DNA from: Wenyingzhuangia gilva
Lineage (GTDB): Bacteria > Bacteroidota > Bacteroidia > Flavobacteriales > Flavobacteriaceae
Assembly (NCBI RefSeq): GCF_030519655.1
Contig: NZ_JAUMIT010000007.1
Coordinates: 98,955-162,954, forward strand
DNA length: 64,000 nt
Direction of reading: 5' to 3'
Within the stretch, counting starts at the first letter, position 1, and each line of letters opens with the position of its first letter. The position numbers and the translations under genes were made by a program. Positions 7,752 to 17,431 of this stretch are shown one piece after another. The notes below the pieces were generated by a model. The model saw nothing but the letters and a program-made list of their open reading frames with translations. It did not search any database and was not told where the DNA came from.

Positions 7752-10154
7752 ATGAAAAAACATATAAAAAAAATAGCAGTCATTGGATCCGGAATCATGG
7801 GATCAGGTATTGCTTGTCATTTCGCAAACATTGGTGTTCAAGTTTTATTATTAGATATAGCTCCAAATGAACTAACGGAATCAGAAGAATCTAAAGGACT
7901 TACCTTAGATCATCCCTCGGTAAAAAATAGAATTGTAAATACCAATTTACAATCTGCTATCAAGTCTAATCCTGCTCCTTTATATGATAAACAATTTGCT
8001 GATAGAATTGAAACTGGAAATTTAGATACGGATCTTAAAAAAATAAAGGATGTTGATTGGATTATTGAAGTGGTGGTAGAAAGATTAGACATCAAACAAA
8101 AAGTTTTTGAGCAAATAGAACAACACAGAAAACCTGGGACTATTGTAACTAGTAATACTTCTGGTATCCCAATTAAATACATGAATATAGGACGTTCTCA
8201 AGATTTTAGAGAACATTTTGCTGTGACTCACTTTTTTAATCCAGCCAGATATTTAAAACTTTTTGAAGTTGTTCCTGGACCTGATTGCAAAAAAGAAGTG
8301 GTTGATTTTTTAATGCACTTTGGATCTAAGTTTTTAGGTAAAACAACTGTACTTGCTAAAGATACTCCTGCGTTTATAGGGAATAGAATTGGGATTTTTG
8401 GAATCATGAGCATGCTCCATATTGTAAAAGAATTGGACATGACGGTTGAGGAGGTTGACAAACTAACAGGCCCTATTATTGGGAGACCTAAATCTGCCAC
8501 GTTTAGAACCGTTGATGTGGTTGGTTTAGATACTTTGGTGCATGTAGCCAACGGCTTATATGAAAATTGTAAAGATGATGAAGCTGTAGATTTATTTAAG
8601 GTTCCAGATTTTATACAAACCATGTTAAATAACAAATGGTTGGGAAGCAAAACTGGAAAAGGATTTTATAAAAAACACATAGATCACCAAGAAAAAAAAT
8701 CGATACTCTCTTTAGATTTAAATACGTTAGAATATGGTCCCTCTAAAAAAGTAAGTTTTAAAAGTTTGGCTGCTACTAAAACTATTGATCGCGTTGCCGA
8801 TAGATTTAAAATTTTAATAAAAGGACAAGACAAAGCTGGTGAATTTTATAGAAAAACATTCGCAGCATTGTTTGCGTATGTTTCCAATAGAATTCCAGAA
8901 ATATCTGATGAAATTTACAGAATAGATGATGCCATGAAAGCTGGTTTTGGTTGGCAACATGGTCCTTTTGAAATTTGGGACGCCATTGGTTTTGAAAAAG
9001 GGTTGACTTTAATTGAAGCCGAAGGTCTAACTTGTGCCAATTGGATTCAGGAGTTTAAAAATGCGGACAGTACTTCTTTTTACACCGTGAAAGAAGGTAA
9101 AAAATATGTGTATGATATTGCTTCCAAAACACAAGTAAAAATACCAGGGCAAGATAGTTTTATCATTTTAGAAAATATTAGAGAAGCCAAAACCATTTGG
9201 TCTAATTCAGAAGCTTCCATTCAGCACTTAGGTGATGGTGTTTTAAATGTAGAATTCCAGTCTAAAATGAACACTTTGGGTAGCGGTGTTTTACAAGCCA
9301 TCAACAAAGGAATTGATTTGGCAGAAACGGAATATGATGCTGTGATTTTAGGAAATCAAGCCACTAATTTTTCTGTAGGTGCCAATTTAGCCATGGTGTT
9401 TTTATTGGCTGTAGAGCAAGAATATGATGAGTTAAACTTTGCAGTTCAGTATTTTCAAAATACCGTGATGAGAATGAGATATTCCTCGTGCCCTACTCTA
9501 ATCACCCCAAGAGGTATGACTTTAGGTGGTGGTTGTGAATTGAGTTTGCATGCCGATAAAGTAATTGCTGCTGCTGAAACTTATACTGGTTTGGTTGAGT
9601 TTGGTGTGGGAGTTATTCCCGGAGGTGGTGGAACCAAGGAAATGACCAAAAGAGTCTCTGACATGGTTTTAAAAGATGACGTAAAACTCAATAGAATGAG
9701 GGATGCTTTTATCAATATTGCCATGGCAAAAGTAGCTACATCAGCTCACGAGGCCTACGATTTGGGATATTATATACAACACAAAGATATGGTGGTAGTA
9801 AATGAACATCAACAAATTGCAACGGCTAAAAAACATGCGATGCAAATGTTAGATGATGGTTATTTAATCCCTACTCCACAAAAAGTAAAAGTTTTAGGAC
9901 AACAAGTTTTGGGAATGTTTCAAGTAGGAGCTGATAGTTTGGTGGCAGGAAAATATGCCTCAGAACACGATAGATTAATTGCAAATAAATTAGGGTATGT
10001 AATGGCAGGAGGAGATTTATCTGAACCCTCATTTGTATCAGAACAATATTTATTGAATTTAGAACGAGAAGCTTTTTTATCTCTATTGGGAGAAAAGAAA
10101 ACGTTAGAAAGAATTCAGCACATGTTAAAAACAGGGAAACCGCTAAGGAATTAG
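7752..10154 (+). CDS. fadN: 3-hydroxyacyl-CoA dehydrogenase / enoyl-CoA hydratase fusion (FadN type)
   Basis: Bifunctional beta-oxidation enzyme of 800 aa that hydrates trans-2-enoyl-CoA and oxidises the 3-hydroxyacyl-CoA with NAD. Domain order is dehydrogenase first, hydratase last, as in Bacillus FadN and opposite to E. coli FadB. The NAD-binding Rossmann motif is G12-S-G14-IM-G17. The catalytic His lies in THFFNPARYLKLFE, and two HCDH C-terminal domains follow. The crotonase domain (about 500-710) carries the oxyanion glycines and acidic residues in MTLGGGCELSLHAD and LVEFGVGVIPGGGGTKE. The thiolase and acyl-CoA dehydrogenase genes follow on the same strand. Confidence 0.95.
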   Translation: MKKHIKKIAVIGSGIMGSGIACHFANIGVQVLLLDIAPNELTESEESKGLTLDHPSVKNRIVNTNLQSAIKSNPAPLYDKQFADRIETGNLDTDLKKIKDVDWIIEVVVERLDIKQKVFEQIEQHRKPGTIVTSNTSGIPIKYMNIGRSQDFREHFAVTHFFNPARYLKLFEVVPGPDCKKEVVDFLMHFGSKFLGKTTVLAKDTPAFIGNRIGIFGIMSMLHIVKELDMTVEEVDKLTGPIIGRPKSATFRTVDVVGLDTLVHVANGLYENCKDDEAVDLFKVPDFIQTMLNNKWLGSKTGKGFYKKHIDHQEKKSILSLDLNTLEYGPSKKVSFKSLAATKTIDRVADRFKILIKGQDKAGEFYRKTFAALFAYVSNRIPEISDEIYRIDDAMKAGFGWQHGPFEIWDAIGFEKGLTLIEAEGLTCANWIQEFKNADSTSFYTVKEGKKYVYDIASKTQVKIPGQDSFIILENIREAKTIWSNSEASIQHLGDGVLNVEFQSKMNTLGSGVLQAINKGIDLAETEYDAVILGNQATNFSVGANLAMVFLLAVEQEYDELNFAVQYFQNTVMRMRYSSCPTLITPRGMTLGGGCELSLHADKVIAAAETYTGLVEFGVGVIPGGGGTKEMTKRVSDMVLKDDVKLNRMRDAFINIAMAKVATSAHEAYDLGYYIQHKDMVVVNEHQQIATAKKHAMQMLDDGYLIPTPQKVKVLGQQVLGMFQVGADSLVAGKYASEHDRLIANKLGYVMAGGDLSEPSFVSEQYLLNLEREAFLSLLGEKKTLERIQHMLKTGKPLRN

Positions 10155-10237
10155 TTTGTTATTAGTTTAACTGTTTAATCGTTAAATCGACTACACAAAT
10201 AAACACTTTAACAAATAAACCTAAAAAAATAGAAAAA

Positions 10238-11422
10238 ATGAAAACAGCATACATCATAAAAGGATATAGAACAGCCGTAGGAAAAGCTCCTAAAGGAATA
10301 TTTAGGTTTAAAAGACCTGATGAATTGGCAGCTGAAACCATACAGTATTTATTAGAAAAAACACCAGAATTAGACAAAACTAGAGTTGACGATGTGATTG
10401 TTGGAAATGCCATGCCCGAAGCTGAACAAGGTTTAAATATGGGGCGTTTAATCTCCTTAATGGGATTAAAAATTGATGATGTTGCTGGAATGACGGTCAA
10501 CAGATATTGTGCCTCCGGAATTGAAACCATTGCCATTGCAGCTGCTAAAATACAATCAGGAATGGCCGACTGTATTATTGCAGGAGGTGTTGAAAGCATG
10601 TCATACATTCCTATGGGTGGTTACAAACCCTCTCCTAATTACAAAGAGACCAATGCTGGACATGAAGAGTACTACTGGGGAATGGGACTGACGGCAGAGG
10701 CCGTTGCGAATGAATTTAAAGTCTCTAGGAAAGATCAGGACGAGTTTGCATACAATTCTCACCAAAAAGCTTTAAAAGCACAAGCAAATAATTTATTTGA
10801 AGAAGATATTGTACCGATTAATATAGAAGAAATATTTGTAGATTCTTCTGGTAAAAAACAAACTAAAAATTACACCGTAACCAAAGATGAAGGTCCTAGA
10901 AAAGACACCTCTTTAGAAGTTTTGTCGAAATTAAAACCTGTGTTTGCTAATAATGGATCGGTCACAGCAGGTAATTCTTCACAAATGAGTGATGGTGCTG
11001 CTTTTGTGATTGTAATGAGTGAAGAAATGGTGAAAGAATTAAATCTTGAACCTGTTGCGAGATTGGTTTCTTTTGCAGCTGTTGGTGTTGAACCTAGAAT
11101 TATGGGTATTGGACCTGTAATGGCTGTTCCAAAGGCTTTAGAAAAAGCAGGATTAACCAAAAATAATATCGACTTAATTGAACTAAATGAAGCTTTTGCC
11201 TCTCAATCAATTGCGGTTATTCGAGAATTAGGAATCAATCCTGATATTGTAAATGTAAATGGAGGTGCCATCGCTTTAGGACATCCTTTAGGTTGTACAG
11301 GAGCAAAATTATCCGTACAGCTAATTAATGAAATGAGAAGAAGAAAAAACAAATATGGAATTGTAACAATGTGTGTGGGAACAGGACAAGGAGCTGCTGG
11401 AATTTATGAATTTTTAAAATAA
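10238..11422 (+). CDS. fadA: Acetyl-CoA C-acyltransferase (3-ketoacyl-CoA thiolase)
   Basis: Cytosolic thiolase (394 aa) that cleaves 3-ketoacyl-CoA with CoA in the last step of beta-oxidation. The nucleophile Cys91 lies in [10 protein letters not shown]. The other active-site elements are NEAFASQS, the His loop [15 protein letters not shown] and the second Cys in [10 protein letters not shown]. It lies 83 bp after fadN and 56 bp before the acyl-CoA dehydrogenase. No terminator is visible in these gaps, so one operon is likely. Confidence 0.96.
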   Translation: MKTAYIIKGYRTAVGKAPKGIFRFKRPDELAAETIQYLLEKTPELDKTRVDDVIVGNAMPEAEQGLNMGRLISLMGLKIDDVAGMTVNRYCASGIETIAIAAAKIQSGMADCIIAGGVESMSYIPMGGYKPSPNYKETNAGHEEYYWGMGLTAEAVANEFKVSRKDQDEFAYNSHQKALKAQANNLFEEDIVPINIEEIFVDSSGKKQTKNYTVTKDEGPRKDTSLEVLSKLKPVFANNGSVTAGNSSQMSDGAAFVIVMSEEMVKELNLEPVARLVSFAAVGVEPRIMGIGPVMAVPKALEKAGLTKNNIDLIELNEAFASQSIAVIRELGINPDIVNVNGGAIALGHPLGCTGAKLSVQLINEMRRRKNKYGIVTMCVGTGQGAAGIYEFLK

Positions 11423-11478
11423 TCAATTGTAATTATATCAATCAACCCGTTTTCCAAAACACTAAAAATATTAAAAAA

Positions 11479-13275
11479 ATGAGCAAGCTAATTAAAGGAG
11501 GAGAATTTGTAATTAAAGAAACAGACTATAATGATGTATTTATAGTAGAAGATTTTGACGAAGAACAACTCATGATGCGAGATTCCGTAAAGGAATTTAT
11601 AGATCGTGAAGTATGGCCACATAAAGAACGCTTTGAAAAGAAAGATTATGCTTTTACAGAAGAATTAATGGTGAAAGCAGGAGAAATGGGATTTTTAAGT
11701 ATTGCTGTTCCAGAAGCCTACGGAGGAATGGCCATGCCTTTTATGTCAACCATTTTAGTGTGTGATTATATTTCAGGAGCTACGGGTTCGTTTGCCACTG
11801 CCTTTGGTGCACACACGGGAATTGGAACCATGCCTATTGTGTTATATGGTACTGAGGAACAAAAACAAAAATATGTCCCTAAATTAACTACAGGTGAATG
11901 GTTTGGTTCTTATTGTTTAACAGAGCCTGGAGCAGGTTCTGATGCCAATTCAGGAAAAACAAAAGCAGTATTGTCTGATGATGGAACTCATTATAAAATT
12001 TCAGGACAAAAAATGTGGATTTCTAATGCTGGCTTTTGTAGTCTAATGATTGTATTTGCTAGAATTGAAGATGATAAAAACTTAACTGCTTTTATTGTTG
12101 AATATGACAAAGAAAATCCTAATGGAATTACCATGGGAGAAGAAGAAAAGAAATTAGGAATTCGTGCTTCCTCTACCAGACAGGTATTTTTTAACGATAC
12201 CGTAGTTCCTGTAGAAAATATGTTATCTGAAAGACAAAACGGATTTAAAATAGCATTAAATATTTTAAACATTGGTCGAATCAAACTAGCGGCTGCTTGT
12301 TTAGATGCCAGTAGAAGAATTATTAACAACGCTGTAAACTATGCTAATGAGCGTAAACAATTTGGAACTAGTATTGCAAATTTTGGAGCGGTTCAAGAAA
12401 AAATAGCGTTGATGTGTACCAAAACTTTTGTTACAGAAAGTGGTGTATATAGAGCGGCTGGTGATATTCAAAAGAAAATAGATGCTTTGATTGCCGATGG
12501 CATGTCTCATGCGGATGCAGAGTTAAAAGGTGTGGAAGATTTTGCTTTGGAATGTGCTATTTTAAAAGTATATGGATCTGAGGCAGGACAATTTAATGCT
12601 GATGAAGGTTTACAGATATATGGAGGAATGGGGTTCTCTGAAGATACACCTATGGAGGGAGCTTGGCGTGACGCCCGTATTTCTAGAATTTATGAAGGAA
12701 CTAATGAAATCAATCGTCTTTTAACTGTTGGAATGTTAGTAAAAAAAGCATTAAAAGGAGAGATTGATTTGATGACGCCAGCCATGAATGTTGCCAATGA
12801 TTTGATGGCAATTCCTTCTTTTGAAACACCTGATTATAATGTATTGTTTTCTGAGGAAAAAGAAATACTAGAAAAATTGAAAAAAGTGTTCTTAATGGTT
12901 GCTGGTAAAGCAGTAGAAAAATTTGGAATGGAATTAGAAAAACAACAAGAAATTGTATTGTGTGCTGCTGAAATTCTAATTGAAATTTACATGGCAGAAT
13001 CCACCTTATTAAAAACTGAAAAATTAGTCAATAAGTCTTCTGAAAAAGAAGCAGTTTTACAAATAGCAATGACGAAATTAAACTTATTTAATGCTGTAGA
13101 AGTAATCAATAGAAAAGGAAAAGAAGCTATTATTTCATTCACAGAAAATGATGAGCAACGTATGTTATTAATGGGGTTAAAACGTTTTACAAAATACAGC
13201 AACTACCCTAATATTATTGCTTTAAAGAAGGAAATTGCAAAAATAGCTATTCATAAAAATCAATATCCTTTATAG
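11479..13275 (+). CDS. fadE: Acyl-CoA dehydrogenase (FadE type)
   Basis: FAD enzyme that makes the trans-2 double bond in acyl-CoA, the first step of beta-oxidation. It is 598 aa: the usual N-terminal, middle and C-terminal acyl-CoA dehydrogenase domains (about 30-420) plus a C-terminal helical extension of about 170 aa. Motifs are YCLTEPGAGSDANSG, QIYGGMGFSEDTPMEG and the segment with the catalytic base Glu, ISRIYEGTNEINRLL (about residue 405). The extended length matches the FadE class encoded with FadN and FadA in Bacillus. It ends the operon, followed by two hairpins. Confidence 0.95.
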   Translation: MSKLIKGGEFVIKETDYNDVFIVEDFDEEQLMMRDSVKEFIDREVWPHKERFEKKDYAFTEELMVKAGEMGFLSIAVPEAYGGMAMPFMSTILVCDYISGATGSFATAFGAHTGIGTMPIVLYGTEEQKQKYVPKLTTGEWFGSYCLTEPGAGSDANSGKTKAVLSDDGTHYKISGQKMWISNAGFCSLMIVFARIEDDKNLTAFIVEYDKENPNGITMGEEEKKLGIRASSTRQVFFNDTVVPVENMLSERQNGFKIALNILNIGRIKLAAACLDASRRIINNAVNYANERKQFGTSIANFGAVQEKIALMCTKTFVTESGVYRAAGDIQKKIDALIADGMSHADAELKGVEDFALECAILKVYGSEAGQFNADEGLQIYGGMGFSEDTPMEGAWRDARISRIYEGTNEINRLLTVGMLVKKALKGEIDLMTPAMNVANDLMAIPSFETPDYNVLFSEEKEILEKLKKVFLMVAGKAVEKFGMELEKQQEIVLCAAEILIEIYMAESTLLKTEKLVNKSSEKEAVLQIAMTKLNLFNAVEVINRKGKEAIISFTENDEQRMLLMGLKRFTKYSNYPNIIALKKEIAKIAIHKNQYPL

Positions 13276-13298
13276 AATATTGTTTTATAGAAACAAAA

Positions 13299-13330
13299 AA
13301 CCTATATTTAAATATCAAATTATATAGGTT
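13299..13330 (+). terminator. Inverted repeat after fadE (AACCTATAT/ATATAGGTT)
   Basis: Perfect 9-bp arms separated by 14 bases, 24 bp after the fadE stop. There is no T-tract, so it may act as an mRNA 3'-end stabiliser rather than a terminator. Confidence 0.4.
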
Positions 13331-13339
13331 GAAGTATGG

Positions 13340-13379
13340 CCAGAAGTCGAGTTTATTGCACACTCGGTTTCTGGTTTTA
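13340..13379 (+). terminator. Intrinsic terminator of the fad operon
   Basis: A 13-bp stem (CCAGAAGTCGAGT against ACTCGGTTTCTGG, with two G-T wobbles in the middle) around a 9-base loop, followed by TTTTAT. It lies between fadE and the convergent small basic gene. Confidence 0.65.
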
Positions 13380-13394
13380 TACTTTTGAACATTC

Positions 13395-13553
13395 TTATTC
13401 CTTTTTATTTTCTTTAATCTGTTCTTTTAAAGCTTTTAATTTTTCTTTATGTGCTAACTCTTTTTCACGAATCTTATTCTTTTTTCTATCCATTAGCTTG
13501 TTATGCTTGGATTTGTTTTTAGTATTTTTATCACTTCCTGATTTTGCCATCAT
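13395..13553 (-). CDS. Small, very basic protein (52 aa)
   Basis: A Lys-rich, probably wholly helical peptide. MMAKSGSDKNTKNKSKHNKL is followed by alternating Lys/Glu to the C-terminus. The frame is open further upstream to 13592, but that part lies inside the preceding YchJ-like gene and does not look like protein N-terminus; the ATG at 13553 (or 13550) leaves an 8-11 bp gap to that gene's stop. Function unknown; the charge pattern would suit a nucleic-acid or ribosome-associated peptide, which is only inference. Confidence 0.6.
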   Translation of the reverse strand: MMAKSGSDKNTKNKSKHNKLMDRKKNKIREKELAHKEKLKALKEQIKENKKE

Positions 13554-13561
13554 TATTTTTT

Positions 13562-14068
13562 TTATGAGTGGATACCATCTACATAGGTCCAATGATTGTT
13601 CTCTTTGATAAAACGAGATTTTTCAAAAATGGTATTCTTAACTCCATCTTCTATAAATAAGGCTTTAAAAGTAACAAAGCCTTCATCAATATGTGTTTCT
13701 TTAGCTTCTACAATAACTAGCTCTAGCCACTGAACACTCTTTGTCCAATTTAATATTTCCTCCTTTTCCGAAAAGGGTCTTGTTGAGGAATGTTGACTTA
13801 ACATTAAATAATCAATAGCTCCCAATACATAGGCTGTATATCTGGATTTCATTAAATCTAAGGGAGTTTTAGCAAGTTCAATGTTTTTATGGATCAATTC
13901 ACAACAAAGTTTGTACGATTTTTTAGAGCCACAAGCACACAACACTCCTTCCCTATTGGCGTTGATTTTTGCTTCTAAATTAAACCGATGTTTTTTAGCA
14001 ACTTGATGTTCTTTTTGTTTTTGAATAAGCTTGGAGAATTTGGACACTTTTATTGGTTTATAGTACAA
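13562..14068 (-). CDS. YchJ-like SEC-C motif protein
   Basis: A 168-aa UPF0225/YchJ-type protein. The zinc-binding SEC-C motif (CACGSKKSYKLCCELIH, about 44-60) is followed by the NTF2-like domain signature LMKSRYTAYVLGAIDYL and WTYVDGIH at the C-terminus. A basic extension of about 40 aa (FSKLIQKQKEHQVAKKHRF) precedes the Cys motif. Family function is unknown. It lies 7 bp downstream of the secreted 288-aa gene and just upstream of the small basic protein. Confidence 0.88.
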   Translation of the reverse strand: MYYKPIKVSKFSKLIQKQKEHQVAKKHRFNLEAKINANREGVLCACGSKKSYKLCCELIHKNIELAKTPLDLMKSRYTAYVLGAIDYLMLSQHSSTRPFSEKEEILNWTKSVQWLELVIVEAKETHIDEGFVTFKALFIEDGVKNTIFEKSRFIKENNHWTYVDGIHS

Positions 14069-14075
14069 AAATACA

Positions 14076-14942
14076 CTAATCTGTTAAAGTAATGAGAAAC
14101 AATTTTTGTTTACGTTTATAATGCTTGCCATTTAGTTTTTTCTGTGAAGCTTCCCTTGTTACATATATTTGATGATTGTTTTTCCAAGCAATGGCTTCTG
14201 TTTGATTAGAATATCCTAATGTAGCTGTTAAAGATATTTTAGAAATCAGTGGAACTGTTTCAAAATCTTTAATTATTAATATATATGATTGGTAGTTTCT
14301 ATCATAGGCAGTTCCCACAAAAGAATCTATTTCACTATTGTAAGCAATTGAGGTTAACAAGCAATCAATTGTTAAAGATTTTATAGGATTGGCTTGATAC
14401 ACTCCTGCTGAATTTGGTAATGCATAGATATTTGTTTGATTGTCTTTCCAGTTCTTAGTAAATAGATATAATTGATTTTTATAAATTGTCATCGCTTCAC
14501 AATCAAAATTGCTTTGATGACTTTCTTTTACAAACCTTTTTTGATTGGTATAACTATAATAGATTTTTTCAGCTTTTACTTTATCTTGGGTTTGTATGTC
14601 TTTTTTTGAGACTTTATAAATGACTAAGTTTTTTCTATTTCCGTAATTATTTCCCGTGTCTCCAATGTAAACAAATTTTTCATCTTGAGTAATAGATTCC
14701 CAATCAACATTTAAAGCATTTTTAATTTTAATAGTTCTTTTTATTTTTCCTGATGAAGGTTTTAAAACATATAGTTTCGGTTTTCCACCAGAATCATTAA
14801 AAGTTAAAATTTCATTATCTAAAAACACAATGCCTGAAGTTTCAGATATTTTTTTAGATAGTTTTATTTTTTCTTCAATCTTTACAGATTGAGCTAACAA
14901 TAAATGAGAGGTGAAAAGTAAAATTACAACTGAAAATTTCAT
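14076..14942 (-). CDS. Secreted protein, probable beta-propeller (SdiA-regulated/phytase-like)
   Basis: Exported protein of about 288 aa of unknown function. The start is placed at the ATG at 14942 (MKFSVVILLFTSHLLLAQS, a clean signal peptide). The longer frame from 14984 would run through the typA terminator hairpin. Repeated blade-like segments are visible (ISETSGIVFLDNEILTFNDS, DWESITQDEKFVYIGDTG, SNFDCEAMTIYKNQLYLFTK, LLTSIAYNSEIDSFVGTAYD, QTEAIAWKNNHQIYVTREA). They resemble SdiA-regulated or esterase-like phytase propellers. This is a fold-level guess. Confidence 0.75.
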   Translation of the reverse strand: MKFSVVILLFTSHLLLAQSVKIEEKIKLSKKISETSGIVFLDNEILTFNDSGGKPKLYVLKPSSGKIKRTIKIKNALNVDWESITQDEKFVYIGDTGNNYGNRKNLVIYKVSKKDIQTQDKVKAEKIYYSYTNQKRFVKESHQSNFDCEAMTIYKNQLYLFTKNWKDNQTNIYALPNSAGVYQANPIKSLTIDCLLTSIAYNSEIDSFVGTAYDRNYQSYILIIKDFETVPLISKISLTATLGYSNQTEAIAWKNNHQIYVTREASQKKLNGKHYKRKQKLFLITLTD

Positions 14943-14970
14943 ATCGATAAAGCTAAATAAATTTGTACAA

Positions 14971-15004
14971 AAAAACTCCTTCAAAATTAATTGAAGGAGT
15001 TTTT
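14971..15004. terminator. Intrinsic terminator downstream of typA
   Basis: Stem ACTCCTTCAA / TTGAAGGAGT with a 6-base loop, flanked by an A-run and a T-run. It terminates minus-strand typA and separates it from the secreted propeller-like gene. Confidence 0.85.
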
Positions 15005-15025
15005 AATATTATTTAAAGATGATCA

Positions 15026-16798
15026 TTAACCTTTAAAATTAATTTTACGCATACGTAAACTTGCTGGAGTTACCTCTAAATACTCATCAGCTCTAATGTA
15101 TTCCATACACTCTTCTAAAGAAAAGTTAACTTTTGGAGCAATCTTCATTGCTTCATCAGTACCTGATTTACGCATATTTGTTAATTGCTTTCCTTTAATA
15201 AGGTTTACAGCCATGTCATCAGCTTTACTGTTTTCACCAATTACCTGACCAACGTAAATTTCTTCGTTAATATCAATAAAGAATTTACCTCTGTCTTGTA
15301 AACGGTCTAAAGCATATGCTGTTGCTTTACCGGCAGCAGCAGAAACAATTGCTCCTTTTTCTTCCTCAGTAAATTCACCTTTAAAAGGACCGTATTCACT
15401 AAATCTATGGTTAATAATTGCTTGCCCTTGAGTAGCTGTTAAAATTTTATTTCTTAAACCAATTAATCCACGAGATGGAATGGTAAATTCTAAATGTTGT
15501 AAATCTCCTTTAGGCTCCATAACCATTAAGTCTCCTTTACGTAAAGAAACCAAGTTTACAGCTCTAGAAGAAACTTCTTCAGGAACATCGATAGATAATG
15601 TTTCATATGGCTCACATTTTTTACCGTCAATTTCCTTGAAAATTACTTGAGGACGACCTACTTGTAATTCATATCCTTCACGTCTCATAGTTTCAATTAA
15701 AACAGATAAGTGTAATACTCCACGTCCAAAAACATTAAACTTGTCTTCAGAATCTGTAGTTTCAACTTTTAACGCTAAGTTTTTTTCTAATTCTTTAAAT
15801 AAACGATCACGTAAGTGACGAGAAGTAACAAATTTACCTTCTTTACCAAAAAATGGAGAGTTGTTAATAGTAAACAACATACTCATGGTAGGTTGGTCAA
15901 TTTCTGTTCTTGGTAATGCTTCAGGATTTTCTAAATCAGCAATAGTATCACCAATTTCAAATCCTTCAACACCAGTAATGGCACAAATATCTCCACATCT
16001 TACAGTTTCAACTTGCACTTTACCCATTCCTTCAAAAACGTGTAATTCTTTAATTCTAACTTTTTTGGTAGAACCATCAGCTTTACACAACATGTAATCT
16101 TTGTTTACGTGTAAATCTCCACGGAAAATACGTCCAATAGCAATTCTTCCTGTAAAAGCAGAAAAGTCTAAAGAAGTAATTTGCATTTGTGGAGTTCCTT
16201 CGTTATAAGGAGTTGCAGGAATAGATTCTAGAACTGCATCTAATAAAGGAACGATGTCTGTAGTTTGATTCTTCCAATCTGTACTCATCCAGTTGTTCTT
16301 TGCAGAACCGTATATTGTAGTAAAGTCTAACTGCTCTTCAGTAGCTTCTAAAGCAAACATCAAATCAAAAACTTTTTCGTGAACGATATCTGGAGTACAG
16401 TTTTCTTTATCTACTTTGTTTACAACTACAATTGGAGTTAATCCTAATTGAATTGCTTTTCCTAGTACAAAACGTGTTTGAGGCATAGGACCTTCAAAAG
16501 CATCCACTAATAATAAAACACCATCAGCCATTTTTAATACACGCTCTACTTCTCCACCAAAATCGGCGTGACCAGGAGTATCAATAACGTTGATCTTAGT
16601 TCCTTTGTATTGAACGGATACGTTTTTAGAAAGAATGGTAATTCCTCTTTCACGTTCTAAATCATTGTTATCTAATAATAAGTCTGTACGCTCTTTACGT
16701 TCGTCTAATACTTTTGCTTGATCAATAATTTTATCTACCAAAGTAGTCTTACCGTGGTCAACGTGGGCTATAATAGCAATGTTTCTTATTTCTTGCAT
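15026..16798 (-). CDS. typA: Translational GTPase TypA/BipA
   Basis: Ribosome-associated GTPase of 590 aa, close to the usual 600. G motifs: AHVDHGKTTLVD (G1), RERGITI (G2), DTPGHADFGGEV (G3), NKVDKENC (G4), YGSAKN (G5). Domains II, III and V follow, with the TypA-specific C-terminal domain at the end (NMRKSGTDEAMKIAPKVN, VTPASLRMRKINF). It stands alone between two intergenic regions with its own promoter-like box and terminator. Confidence 0.97.
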   Translation of the reverse strand: MQEIRNIAIIAHVDHGKTTLVDKIIDQAKVLDERKERTDLLLDNNDLERERGITILSKNVSVQYKGTKINVIDTPGHADFGGEVERVLKMADGVLLLVDAFEGPMPQTRFVLGKAIQLGLTPIVVVNKVDKENCTPDIVHEKVFDLMFALEATEEQLDFTTIYGSAKNNWMSTDWKNQTTDIVPLLDAVLESIPATPYNEGTPQMQITSLDFSAFTGRIAIGRIFRGDLHVNKDYMLCKADGSTKKVRIKELHVFEGMGKVQVETVRCGDICAITGVEGFEIGDTIADLENPEALPRTEIDQPTMSMLFTINNSPFFGKEGKFVTSRHLRDRLFKELEKNLALKVETTDSEDKFNVFGRGVLHLSVLIETMRREGYELQVGRPQVIFKEIDGKKCEPYETLSIDVPEEVSSRAVNLVSLRKGDLMVMEPKGDLQHLEFTIPSRGLIGLRNKILTATQGQAIINHRFSEYGPFKGEFTEEEKGAIVSAAAGKATAYALDRLQDRGKFFIDINEEIYVGQVIGENSKADDMAVNLIKGKQLTNMRKSGTDEAMKIAPKVNFSLEECMEYIRADEYLEVTPASLRMRKINFKG

Positions 16799-16821
16799 GG
16801 TTGCACTTTAAATTTAAAGCG

Positions 16822-16829
16822 CAAAAGTA
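16822..16829 (-). promoter_or_regulatory. Candidate -7 box of typA (TACTTTTG)
   Basis: On the minus strand TACTTTTG matches the flavobacterial TAnnTTTG element, 23 bases before the typA start codon. No good TTG was found at the expected upstream distance. Confidence 0.35.
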
Positions 16830-16915
16830 ATCAAAAGATATTAGAAAATATGATTAAAAACTGTTTATTAATCCTTTCTCAAAACCTTGTTAATGTAGAC
16901 TTTACAAGCCTTGAA

Positions 16916-17428
16916 TTAATTAGCACTAAAAAAATCTTCAGGATATGGTTCTCCTAACTCATCTGGAGATAATTTTCTTCCCATTTCAAATGCATTTTCT
17001 AAGGCTATTTCTTCTGTCCATTTTCCAATTACAATATCGGGTGTAATGAATTCATAAGCAACAATACCATTAAAAAGCTCATCGTTAGCAATGTAATGAA
17101 AGTGAATAACCAAGGTATTGTTAAATACAAAACCATAGCCTGTTTGTTGTTGCTCTCCTTCTATTAACCAACTTGCTTCTATTTGATTGCTCACCAAATC
17201 AATATTAAGCAAACCTGTGTAATAACTTTCATGGCTATCTGGATTCCCTCCTGCAATATTATAAACACCACAAATATTAACCATATTGATAGAAAAATCT
17301 GGAGTTGGTTCTGAAAACTCTAGTAATCTTAACCTTTTTAACAACTCTTTCTTTTTACTATTTCTATAGTTCAAAGCAAGTTTAGATTTATCATACCAGT
17401 GCTTTATTGCTTGATCAAAGTTACTCAT
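16916..17428 (-). CDS. Conserved hypothetical protein (170 aa)
   Basis: Soluble protein with a helical, basic N-terminus (about 1-40) and a beta-rich remainder (GVYNIAGGNPDSHESYYTGL, ASWLIEGEQQQTGYGFVF, VAYEFITPDIVIGKWTEE). The C-terminus is RKLSPDELGEPYPEDFFSAN. No known domain recognised and no signal peptide. Its start is 3 bp after the metallophosphoesterase stop, so the two are likely co-transcribed. Confidence 0.75.
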   Translation of the reverse strand: MSNFDQAIKHWYDKSKLALNYRNSKKKELLKRLRLLEFSEPTPDFSINMVNICGVYNIAGGNPDSHESYYTGLLNIDLVSNQIEASWLIEGEQQQTGYGFVFNNTLVIHFHYIANDELFNGIVAYEFITPDIVIGKWTEEIALENAFEMGRKLSPDELGEPYPEDFFSAN

Positions 17429-17431
17429 ACA

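Noticed and set aside
13336..13608. 90-codon plus-strand open frame, Phe/Leu/Ser-rich
   Set aside because: It is the reverse complement of the Lys-rich small protein gene and runs through the fad terminator; composition is that of an antisense shadow.
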